Origin: Chlamydomonas sphaeroides | Taxonomy: Eukaryota > Chlorophyta > Chlorophyceae > Chlamydomonadales > Chlamydomonadaceae | DNA length: 32,362 nucleotides | Direction of reading: 5' to 3' | Assembly: GCA_001662425.1 (NCBI GenBank) | Contig: BDDC01001152.1 | Span: forward strand, 1 to 32,362 | Shown: positions 1-9,787 of the stretch, one piece after another | How the letters are laid out: every line of letters begins with the position of its first letter | Numbering within the stretch: position 1 is the stretch's first letter | The notes under the pieces: model-generated | What the model was told of the DNA's origin: nothing | The model's database searches: none | The model's input: the letters and a program-made list of their open reading frames with translations, nothing else | Made by a program: the position numbers and the translations under genes

Positions 1-225
1 AATAGGGAATGGGCGTCCTGGGCAGCCGTGGCGCTTCTCCCGCGTGCCGGCTGCTGCCTACCAGCTCAGAGGCAACATAGCTGCTGGCCGCGCAGGGTGG
101 GCTGCGCGGCGCAGTGCACGGGACGGCGGGAACAGGAATAGGGAATGGGCGTCCTGGGCAGCCGTGGCGCTTCTCCCGCGTGCCGGCTGCTGCCTACCAG
201 CTCACAGGCAACATAACTGCTAGCC
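1..225. repeat. tandem duplication, period 136 bp
   Basis: The block starting at base 1 (aatagggaatgggcgtcctg) starts again at base 137 and stays nearly identical for about 85 bases. The second copy then diverges (ctgctggccg becomes ctgctagccg). The left copy may be cut by the window edge, so more units could lie outside. It is probably intronic or intergenic sequence of the gene to the left. Confidence 0.9.
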
Positions 226-260
226 GCACGCGCGCCCTTTCCCATTCATGCACTAGACAG

Positions 261-365
261 CACAGAAAAGCACTTAACCAGCCCCACCGTGGAGCGCTGG
301 AGCCAGCTTTGGCGGGGATCGAACGCAAGATGGTGGTGAAGCAAAAAGTCATTAGGAGAGAATGA
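261..365 (+). CDS. possible last exon of an upstream gene (partial)
   Basis: After a possible acceptor (ctagacag, ending at 260) a frame runs 34 codons to a TGA at 363-365. It ends in a basic, lysine-rich tail (IERKMVVKQKVIRRE). Two TGTAA motifs, the poly(A) signal of volvocine algae, follow at 665-669 and 704-708, about 300-340 bases past the stop, which would suit a short 3' UTR. No domain is recognised, codon use is less GC-biased than in the other genes, and the upstream exons lie outside the window. This is a weak call that could be chance. Confidence 0.25.
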   Translation, partial: HRKALNQPHRGALEPALAGIERKMVVKQKVIRRE

Positions 366-792
366 CTACGATCCCCTTCGCCGAAGGAAAATTTAATTTT
401 CAGAATGACTCTTCAGCCAAATGACGGACGACCCTTGGGACATTTTAGGACTTCATGACTATGATACGAGGGCTTGCACTGTGCTACGCCATTGTGGCTC
501 CCGGAAACTGTTGTCCAGCACTTTGACGTCACATAGTATGGGGGGGCGTCCCTCGAGTGTGTTGGGCAGGGGTCTCCCCTGGTGTTGGGTGTGTTTGGGG
601 GGCAGTCGTTGGGTTTTGGCACGAACCCCGCGGCCCACGGTACAACTGAGGGTGCTAGACCATGTGTAATTACATCAGCATGTAGTTGTCTTGAATGTCG
701 TGCTGTAACTCGGTGTTGGGGTTGACGCGCGTGCAATGTGAACGGAAATGAACTAGGCATGTGCAGCTCCGCGGCGTTAACAGCCATAGGCG
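366..792. other. intergenic: possible 3' UTR and upstream region of the next gene
   Basis: No gene is seen. The stretch begins with a 13-base palindrome (CCTTCGCCGAAGG, 375-387) followed by an A/T tract. It has a G-run-rich section at 538-613 containing a 6-bp hairpin (CAGGGG TCT CCCCTG, 567-581), and two TGTAA motifs at 665 and 704. These may mark the 3' end of a gene entering from the left. The start codon of the membrane-protein gene lies at 793. Confidence 0.5.
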
Positions 793-3700
793 ATGCGTGG
801 AGCTTATAATCTCCTGCTCATAGCGCTGCTTGCTCACGCGGTTCGGTGCGACTGTCAAGGCAAGTCGCGGTCAACTCGACGTTCTTTCCTAGCTCAGAAT
901 GCACGGCTCTGCGCAACGTGAGCATCCCAGCGTACAAATTAACACCTTGCCCACTCGCCCTACCCTGCGCAGGCTCGTCGCCGCGCCCGCCCCCCACACC
1001 CTCACGGCCCCCGCCCCTTCCCCGCCCCCCGGCGCCGCCCGCGCCCTTGCCGCCGCGCGCGCCACCCCGCCCGCCCGCACCCGCGCCCAGCAACTGCAGC
1101 TTCGCGATCACGTGGGAAGGGCCCGACTTGGCGTCCCGCAGCTTTGCGTCCATTAGCGAGACCCTGACTCAACTGATGTCGTTCAACGGCACATCCCCAC
1201 CATCGACCTGGACCTGGACTCTGGGCTTGTCACTAGCAATCCTGCTCGGCGCGCCCCCAGCCGACTCGCTGCCGCTGTCGCCCTGCAACGCGGCTATCCA
1301 ACTAGCGAGCGACCGCCTGTCGCCGCTGCCCTTCGTGCTGGAAGCCAGCGACCTGCGATGCGCTGCGGTCGGCCCGCCGCCGCCGCCGCCGTCGACAAGA
1401 CCGCCGCCACCACCGTCGGACGGCTCGGCGGCGCCGCCACCTCCACCTCCGCCGCCACCTCCCAGCACCGATAATAGGGTGGGTGGATGCAATCGGGAAC
1501 CCACGACCCACCTAGGTCCTAGCTCCTGGGGCGGGCATGGCCGCGCTCGCTCGGACCCACATCAGCCTCACACGTGCCTCGTGCTGGTGTTACGTGCCCA
1601 AACGTCCAGCCAGAGCCAACGTGCCATCATCCTTACCCTAGCAATGGCCCTGTCGTCGCGGCCCAACCCCGACCCACGCTCCTTCCCCTCACAACCCCAC
1701 ACGCGCAGGAGTGCGCCCCCCAGCCGCCCGCGCAGCTGCTGCTGCTGTCGCTCGGGGCGCTGCGCCTAGCGCCCTCGCTGCCGCCGCTCGGGCCCTCCCC
1801 ATCCTCCTCAACTACCACGGACCAGCCCGAGCCGTTGCTGCAGCGGTCCACGGCGGCGCTGGCGGCGGCGCTGGCGCCCCTGTGGTCGCGCTTTGGCTTC
1901 TGTGTAGCCTCGCCATGGGCCATGGAGCTGGCGCCGGCGGCGGGCGGCGGCAGCGGCTCGGGCACGGTGCTGGTGCAGGTGGGCTAGCCCACGCTGGGGC
2001 TGGGACCTGGGACCTTGGGTGATAGCATGCGGTGTGTGATTCGGTCGCACGAACAGGGCCGGACAGGGCCGGGCATGGCCGTTAGTCAACGCAACGGGTA
2101 GCGGCAGGGGTGGTGCGGGTGTGTGCCTTGGGGACCGGATCCAGGCAGGTGCGCGCGGCCGAGGCAGGCGCCGGGCGCCTAGGGCCTGGGATGAGGCCTG
2201 GGACGAGGCAGGGCCTTGTGGCAGAGGCTAAGCCGCCCGTGCGTCCGTCTGCCCCTTTGGATCCCTGCGCCGCGCGCCCCAGCCCTTACGCCGCCCACGC
2301 CCTGCCACCGCCGTAGGTGCCCGACGCCGTCGCGGCGGCCGCCGCGCCGCCGCCGCCTGCCAGCAGCAGCACCACCACCTTCGACGCCCCCACCAGAAAC
2401 GCCACGTCGCCCCCGCCCCCGCCCCCCTCCTCCTCCTCTTCCTCCTCCTCCAACGACCCTACCGCCTCGGCCGCCTTCGCGGGCTGCGCCGCGGTCGCCT
2501 CCCGCCTGGTGCTGTCGCTGGCGGCCGCCGCCAACGCCACCAACGTGACCCTCTCCTCCGACCTGCTGCCGGCGCTGGCGGCGGTCGCGCCGCGCCTGCG
2601 GCTCGTGCCGGTGGGTGGCTTGGGATGACCAGGCTCGAGGGCTGGGCTTGGATGCGCTTGGCGCACAGGAGCAGGCAGCCAGGCAGGCACGTACCCAACG
2701 CCCAGAGCGGCGCGTGCTGCGGCGGGTGCCGGTGGGTGGCGCGAGGCGACCCCCGCGGGGTGCGGATCGGGCTGCGCACCACGGGCTGAGGCGCCGTAAC
2801 GGATGGACGGCAGACTCGGCGCATGCAGCGGCTCGGTGGCACGCACCTCATGCTGTCAATGGTTGGTGGGGACTGGGGGGGGCATCCTGTGTTGGCTGCA
2901 AAGCAAGACCCTGCACGCCCGCTCACGTGCCGCAGTCGCCGGTGGTGGACGCCGCCCGTAAGCTGGCGGATGCGGCCGTGGCGGCGCAGCAGGCCGCGGC
3001 GGCGGCGGCCACCTCGCCGCCGCCGCCGTCGCCGTCGGGGCTGGGGCCGGCGGCGACGCCGCCCAAGGGCGACAGCCGGCGCAGCATCGGACTGCGCATT
3101 GGTGCGTGCGGGGGTCGTGGAGGACGGGGAGGAGCTTGGCGGGGAAGAGGTTGGCGGGCGGGGTGCACGGCGGCTGGGGCAAACCTGCACCCATGCTCGC
3201 TGCCAACTCCACTGCAGAGCCGCATGCCCTGTCCCAGCTGTCACCGTCGGGCGGCATGTTCGGGCTGCTGCAACGGCGTGCCCGCATCCACCCACCCCTC
3301 CGGCCGCAGTTTACGGTGCATTAGATATCACCAAACTTGAAAGGATTATTAATCTGTGAATGCTCGAGCAGTAACCCTGTTGTGGTGCGTGCTTGCCGCA
3401 ACCCCTGCCGCAGGCTTCATCGTGGGTATGGTGCTGCTGGCGCTGGTGGTGGTGGGCCTCTGCGTGCTGGGCGTGTGGCTGTGGAGGCGCAGGGCCAAGG
3501 CCGTGGGGCAGCACCAGGTGCGCGGGCGGGCAGGGCGACGTGCGACAGGGCTGCGCGAGCGCCACCCAGCCTCCCTCTCTTCGCGACGGCGCACATTGTG
3601 CGGACGTTGGAGCACTGGCAGCGGCGAGAGGCCGACACTGCCCCCACGGCAGGCCGGCGGCGGCGGGTGGCCGGCAGCCGCTGTCGACCCGTGTAGGCTG

Positions 3701-4546
3701 TCGCGCGCCTGGAAGACCTGGGTGGCCAACCTTGCGCGTGTGTAGCGCCCGCAAACACCGCCTGAACGTCCTCAACGCAGGCCTACGCAGCCTGCTGCCT
3801 GCCGCCGCGCTGACGCCCCGCTGCCCGCTGTTTGCCGGCTCCCCCGACCGCAGAAGCTGGTCGAGGTGGAGACCATGCAGCGGCAGCGCACCGCCGCCGC
3901 CTCGCGCGCGTCGCACCGCTCGCGGCGCAGCACAGGCCGCGAGAGCGACGGCTGGGGCGAGGACGAGGAGGAGGAGGAAGAGGAGGACGGCGGGGATAGT
4001 GACGGCGGCGGCCGGCGGCGGCGGCAGCACGCCAAGAGAAGAGGCGGCGACGGCGACAGCACGGCAGGCAGCGGCGGCAGCGGGTGGAGCAAGCCGGCGG
4101 ACCGGGGCCGGGGGCAGCGTGTCGCACCGCGGGGCGACAAGCCGTGGGACGAGTCGGGGCGCACCGCCTCGGCGGCTCAGGTAGGGCCGGACTGGGCCTG
4201 AGCCAGCCGCGTGTCTGCCCTGCCGCTGGCTGATGGGGCGGCGCTTGGGTGCCGCCATCGAGGCCATGACGTGCATGCGCTTGGTGGGTGTTTGTCATGC
4301 GTCGTGGTCATGAGTCATGAGCCATGTGCCGTGGTCATGAGTCATGTGTCATGTGGCGTGGCGCCGCAGGTGCTGCAGGTGCAGATGCCGACGCCGCCGG
4401 ACGGCTCCGGGCGCCGCAACACCGCCGGCTCGGGATCAGGGTGGGGCGTGGCGCCGCCCTCATCCCAGCGCGCCGGCACGGGCCAGGCTCAGGCGCCGCC
4501 GCCAGGGCAGGACCCCAGGCAGGGCCAGGGGCAGCCGCCGCCGCCT

Positions 4547-4580
<34 letters not shown>

Positions 4581-6053
4581 TGCCGCCAGGTTATGGCCCC
4601 TGGGGCCCTCCCATGGCCCCAATGATGCCACCGCCGCCGTACGGCATGGGACCCATGGGCATGGGGCCTTACGGCATGCCGCCGCCGTACGGCATGGGAA
4701 TGGGAGGCATGGGGCCGTACGGCATGATGCAGCCTCCGCAAGCGCCGTATGGGATGTCGCCCGTGGGACCGTACGGTATGATGCAACCGCCGTACGGCAT
4801 GCCCGGCATGGGGCCATACGGCATGGCAGGTCCCATGGATCCGCCGCCAGGCCAGCAGGCGCCGCCGGCGTGGCCCGCCGCCGCCAGCGGAGGGCCGTAC
4901 GGCGGCTACGGCGACCCAGCGTACGGCATGGGCCCTGCAGGCGGCAATGGGCCTTGGGCGGCTCCGCAGCCGTCGGCGACGGGTGCTGGCAGCGGCGACG
5001 GTGGCGGGGCCGGCGGCGAGCAGGCCTGGTAGGTTGTGTGTGCGCATACGGGACGAGCGCTGGCCGGCAGGGACCAGACACCATTGCACAGGGTGGCAAG
5101 GGGACGGCCGCGTGCAGTGGCCTAGCACCCACACCCCTGTCCCCTGCCGCAGGCCGCCACAGGGCGCCGCGCAGCCACCAGCAGCGCCCGGCGCCGCGCC
5201 GCCGCCTTTGGCGTCCGCTGCAGCGCAGCCCTCCGTCGCCGGGCCGCCCGCAAGCAGCGCCGGTAGCACGGCCCGGAGGCTGCGGCAGCAGCGGCAAGCT
5301 GCTGCATCGGGCTCGGGCGTGGTGGCGGCGGCGGCGGCGGGTGCGACGGCACTGGCGGCGGCACAGGCTGCGCCGCCGCCGCCGCAGGCTCCCCAACAGC
5401 CCGCTTCGGGAGCAGCTGGCGCTGCGGCGCCATGGGCCGCCGCTGCATCCGGCGGCGCCGCAGCACGCAACGGCTGGGTGAGCCAGCAGTCCGACACGGG
5501 AGCGCCCGCCCCGAGGCGCTGGGAGGCAGCCGGCGGCGGCGGTGTTAGTGGCGGTAGCGGTGGCCGCGGTGGCGCGGCGGCGCCCGATAGGCCTCGGGGT
5601 GTGGTGTCTGCAGGCGAGGCGCGGCTCGCGCCAGCTGCAGCCACCGCCGCCGCCGTACCGCCGCCGTCGCGTCGGCAGGTGTCGACGGCGCCGGGCCAGG
5701 CGGCCGCGCCCGCTGCGCCACCACAGGCTCCCCCGCGTGCTGCATTGCCACCGCCGGTGCCGCCGCCGGCCCCTGCTGCTGCACTGCCGCCCAAGGCGCC
5801 GCCGCTGCCGGCACCGGCGCCGTCGCGGCGGCGGCAGCTGGCGGCGCAGCTGACCATGCGTCCGCCGCAGGCGGGCCGCAAAGTGATGGCGGCGGTGTCC
5901 CCCGGCCGCGACCGGGCCTCCCTCCCCGGCATGGAACTGCAGCCGGCGCCCGAAGAGGTCGGCGGCTGGTCCCCGAGGGCGCTGATGGGAGACGTGGCGG
6001 CGCAGCGGCGGGGTGCGGCGGCGGGTGCGTACGGTGGCGTGCCTGGGTGGTAG
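793..6053 (+). CDS. type I membrane protein with proline-rich ectodomain (cell-surface/wall glycoprotein-like)
   Basis: Nine exons: 793-845, 893-1478, 1709-1978, 2317-2610, 2936-3101, 3414-3517, 3854-4180, 4370-5028, 5153-6053; about 1119 residues. The start was chosen because it opens a signal peptide (MRGAYNLLLIALLAHA). The ectodomain has scattered cysteines, NxS/T sites and two proline-rich blocks (about residues 35-75 and 170-205), as in hydroxyproline-rich wall proteins of volvocine algae. One helix (FIVGMVLLALVVVGLCVLGV, about 458-480) is followed by RRR, so the C-terminus is cytoplasmic. The tail has an acidic/basic stretch (492-600), a Q10 run, about nine Pro-Tyr-Gly-Met motifs and an Ala/Pro-rich end. 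No kinase or other catalytic domain is visible. A membrane-wall linker or receptor-like role is inference. The exon 1 joint is the least certain; the other joints are phase-consistent with GT/AG ends. Confidence 0.75.
4303..4356 (+). repeat. 27-bp tandem duplication in an intron
   Basis: The unit cgtggtcatgagtcatg followed by about ten bases occurs at 4303 and again at 4330. It is intronic, just before the acceptor at 4368-4369 of the membrane-protein gene. Confidence 0.8.
4547..4576 (+). repeat. (CAG)10 microsatellite, codes for Q10
   Basis: Ten uninterrupted CAG codons lie in the cytoplasmic tail of the membrane protein. They precede a stretch of repeated Pro-Tyr-Gly-Met motifs (about 4636-4940), which is itself a degenerate coding repeat. 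Confidence 0.95.
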
Positions 6054-7050
6054 GCGGGCGCTGGCTGGGCCGCAGGACCGCTCGTCTGGTTATTGGGGCG
6101 CTGCAGGTCTTGAGGGGGATGTGGCCTACAGTAGATGTGGCGGCGCGGGGTGGTCGCACGTGGCGGCGTCTCTGGTGCCGACCGACCGCCAAGTCTGGGG
6201 TGGTGGCGTGAGTGACGCGCTGGCAAGTGGCGCAAGCCGTGGCTACCGGCCGTGGCTTATGGGCCGCAGCCCCGTGCAAGCCGCGTGCGCGGACGTTGCC
6301 ATTTCCATTGCCGAGTACCGTAACCGCCGGAGCCAACCAGGTAAACCGGGGGGCACCTTGGCCAGGGGCCGTCACTGGGGCTGATGAGTTGCGATCGGGG
6401 CTGTCTGGGTGCGGGCCAAGGTGATGTCAGGCCGGGCGGCACACGTGGCTTCACACGAACACGGCGGAGTGATCAAGCAAGGGCTGGCTGGCTGCGGGCC
6501 CGGGCTGTTCTGACGATCTGGACCATTGTACATTTTCATGCCAGGCAGGACGAATGTTATCTTTGGGGGGTCCCGATCGTCCGGGGTGCAGGCGTCGCGG
6601 ACGGGTCTTCATGTCAAGTAGGACGAATGTCATCTAGAGGGGTTGCGATTGGGCCAGGGTGCAGGCGTGGCGGACGGCGCCACGGCAGCGGGGTGTCGTG
6701 TCTTTGTGGCACACAGCCCCGTTGCTGTTGCGGTACCGGCAGCTTGACCAGGAGGACAGGACCTCTCGAGCTCGGCAGCCCCAGGCCACCGGCCAGGCCG
6801 CAAGCCCGCAACTGGACCGGCCTCGCTGCCTCGCGCGCACCCCGATGCGGCGCAGTGCGGCTGCTGCGCTGCCCTGCGACCTGCCGGGGAAGCCGGGCCG
6901 GGCGAGGGCGTGGTGCCCAACGTGCGCTGCCCCTGCGCACGCTGCCTCGCTGCGTCGCGGCCGGCTAGCCGACATGGCATGCCCCTGCTGCTGCAAGCCT
7001 GCAACGGGAGCCGTGACCCTGCCGCTAAGCCCCTTGGCGTTGTAACGCGG
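6054..7050 (+). other. probable 3' UTR and downstream region, no gene seen
   Basis: No frame here has credible splice sites and composition together. A TGTAA motif at 7041-7045, about 990 bases past the stop at 6053, is the first such signal downstream and could end a long 3' UTR. An imperfect direct repeat lies at 6536-6677. Confidence 0.4.
6536..6677 (+). repeat. imperfect direct repeat, offset 73 bp
   Basis: The segments 6536-6604 and 6609-6677 share their order of words: tcatg, then ggacgaatgt.atct, then ggggtgcaggcgt or gggtgcaggcgt, then cggacgg. Identity is about 80% by eye. The function is unknown. Confidence 0.8.
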
Positions 7051-9787
7051 GCACTCCAGACTCCCGTGGTGATTTGTTTACAGCCGCATGTCGCGGAGCC
7101 CAGGTTCCTGGCGTCGTCAGCTTTCTGAAGGTTGGTCCAGGAGGGTCGTCCTGCAATGGTTGGGCTGCCGCCGCAAGACTCTGGTCCGGACGAGCGGTCA
7201 AGCCGGAAACGGGGCCACAGTCGGATGTTGCTGGGCCGTTACACAGGTTCCCAGCCGCTTCCCAGCCTCGGGCCTACGCCGCAGCTATCAAGGAACCAGA
7301 CCCCAACTCGCTGCGCTCTGCAAACACGCCCTGGGCACCAAGGGCGCATGCGTGCAATATTTATGCGCGTGCGGTGTCATCTTACGGTCGGGCGGCGCGA
7401 GGCCCACATCGCAGCAGCGCCATCCGGCCACCGATTCCTCGCCAGCCAGTGGCGCAGGGCGTGCACCGCGGCAACCCCACGCCTCAGCAAAACCGAGACC
7501 TTGCAAACCCGCAAACCGCCGCACCACACGCGTCATTCGCGCGGCGCGTATGAAACAAGTATCATGCGACGCGATGCCAAGGCGGCATTATTGTTGATGA
7601 GATGAAACACCCTCGGTGGCAGGTGCCCAGGGTCCCAACTTGTATCCGGGGGCCCTGCGCGCCGGCTCGCAGCCGTATGCATGCCGCGCGGAATCGTGCC
7701 GTACGCCTGCCGCATGAAACAGGAGCCACTCCAAATGCCGCTGCCCTCGCACATGCAAGACGGCCACACGCCGTACAACCAGCCTCCGCACAGCGCCATC
7801 TTGTACATCCGGGCCGCACGGACGATGCGGTCCGTGCGGCCCCGGCAAAAGGAATCATGAGGGCAAGAGTTCGTCGCCCCATGCAAGGCGCCCCGATCGC
7901 CATTGCTGAGCATGAACGCATCGGGCACGCCGCCTCTTATCACACAGCCCCGGCGCCAGCAAAAAAGCCGCCAGCCCGTGCCCGTGCCGCGCCGCCAGCC
8001 CGCGCGACCTACAACCGATTAATCAGGCCATGCGGACGGCCCAACGGCCCGACCTGACCCTAACCCAAGCCCAGCAGGTAATGCATATTGTATGCTCTGG
8101 GGGCGCGTGCCACCTAGCCACAACCTTATTGTTGCTTCCGCGCCCCACCCATCGCGCACCACTCCTTACACACACTACGGTGGCCTGGCCTGGAAAGTCT
8201 CGTATCATGCGCCGCCTACGGCGTATCGCACACGCGCGCCAACTGCCGGCCTCAACCGGCCCAACAACCGAGCCGTTGACCGTCTGGCAGCGGGCCCCGC
8301 GGCCGCCGCTAGCTTGAGCTCGCGCCCCAATCGCGGCTACTGACCGGACCAACACGGCAGCCGCGCCCGGCCGGCCGCCCCACAGCCATCCAAGGCCAGT
8401 CCAAAGGGTTCGGGCTATAATGCGCCCCCGCCGCAACAACCCTGCAGCAGCAGCAGGGCCCAACCGCGCCACGCGGGCAAATCGTCCCGAGACTGCCTCC
8501 AACGCGTACGACGCTCAACCGGCACACAAGATTGCCGAGCCAAAGGGTTCCTCGTCCGCCTAGCCACCGGTTCCCGCCACAGCTCTTCGGCGCAGTGCGC
8601 CGCGTTCCGTTCAACCGCGCTTGGTCCGACCGCTCCGCCCCGGAGCTCACGCACCCACGTCCGGGGCGTGGTAGCGCTCCCAGCTCACCCAGTACACCAC
8701 AGTGCGCACTCGGTCTTGCCAGCATCCCACGGCGCCTGCGCACCGAGCCAAGCCACTCCGAGCCAAGGTGACGCCCGGGCGGTCGACTGCGTACCGCCGG
8801 CGGCGCAAGGCCCCAAAGCCCGCCGGCGCCAGGGCGCCGCCGCAATCGCTCTGGAACTTTATCTTCACAAGGGATAAGCAAAAGCCGGGGGCACAACAGC
8901 ATCGCAGATAGCGCCCACCGGCCAGCCAACCAGGGAGCATCCGGAACGTTTATTTCTCCGGAAACCCCAAAACCACGCCAAGCGCTAGGTGGGCCACAAG
9001 CCCGACTCACACCGCGCCTGAGAACCGGCGGGAGCCCTCAAGTGCTCCGTCGGTCCCGGTCTTGTCAGCCTGCAAAGCTGGCGAACTCGCGCCAGCCGCC
9101 GGCGCAACAAGAACCCCGGGCCCACACTTATGCAAACGCCACCCTCCGACCCCGCCATTGCCATCGCCCATTATGACGTCAGCACTAACACCCACACTCA
9201 CACCGGCAGATGCCCTGCATGGTAAAGCCCTGCCGTGGCCCCAGCATATTCGTGAACCCAGTGAATGAAGCGATGCTGCTAATGACCCCGCCCCCTCTAC
9301 AGTGAGCCGACTCGCTACGCGTGGCAGCGGGCACGTAGGGGGCGGCACACATGGCCCCCGCGAGGGTGCTGCTGACATGCCTGTTGCCGCTGCTGTTGCC
9401 CTCGCGCCGTTGACGCCACGTTACGTTAGATTCTCCACACAGTGACAGCCGCTCTCTACGCTGAAACAGCTGCTGCTGCGCGATCTTGTTGCCTTCCCCA
9501 CGCCGCCGCCGCCAAATCCTGTGCAGGGCCGAACGGCGCGCGTCGCGGCGCCGGCCCAGCGCTGCCCCCAGAAGCCCGTTCCATGTGCTCCACCGACCCG
9601 TGGGACTGCGCCAGCGCCGACGACTTGCCCCACCCCAAAGCAGCGCCTCCAGTAGGCTGGCCATGCTTCTCGGGCGCCACGCTTGCAAGCGAGTGCGCTG
9701 ACCGCCCTGCCCTGCCCCCCAGCAAACGGCGCTGGCCGGCGCTCCTCAACGGACGCCCAGGAGGCGCTCTGGCCCCAGGGCTTGGGC
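7051..9787. other. long gene-poor stretch between convergent genes
   Basis: Open frames here are short, shadowed on several strands and lack good splice partners; I see no exon I can support. The region separates the plus-strand membrane-protein gene from the minus-strand SpoVS gene, so it should hold both 3' UTRs. On the minus strand a TGTAA (plus-strand ttaca) occurs at 8166-8170 and another at 7239-7243. It also contains a strong inverted repeat at 7811-7842. Confidence 0.5.
7811..7842. repeat. perfect inverted repeat, 13-bp arms, 6-base loop
   Basis: GGGCCGCACGGAC (7811-7823), loop GATGCG, then GTCCGTGCGGCCC (7830-7842). The arms are perfectly complementary and almost all G/C, so the transcript of either strand would form a very stable hairpin. 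It lies in the non-coding stretch between convergent genes. Confidence 0.9.

Noticed and set aside
301..340. gggatcgaac, which resembles the reverse of a tRNA T-arm
   Set aside because: The T-stem does not pair over five bases and no acceptor, D or anticodon arm can be folded around it.
4211..5032. Ending the membrane-protein gene at the TAG at 5030
   Set aside because: The donor, acceptor and phase all support continuation into a long open frame to 6053, though retention may occur as an isoform.
7533..8057. Overlapping open frames on both strands
   Set aside because: They have no domain-like sequence, no splice logic and contain the perfect inverted repeat.
8309..9010. Minus-strand open frame of 233 codons
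   Set aside because: It has no good splice partners, mixed codon endings and no recognisable motif, and competing frames overlap it; a GC-rich chance frame is more likely.
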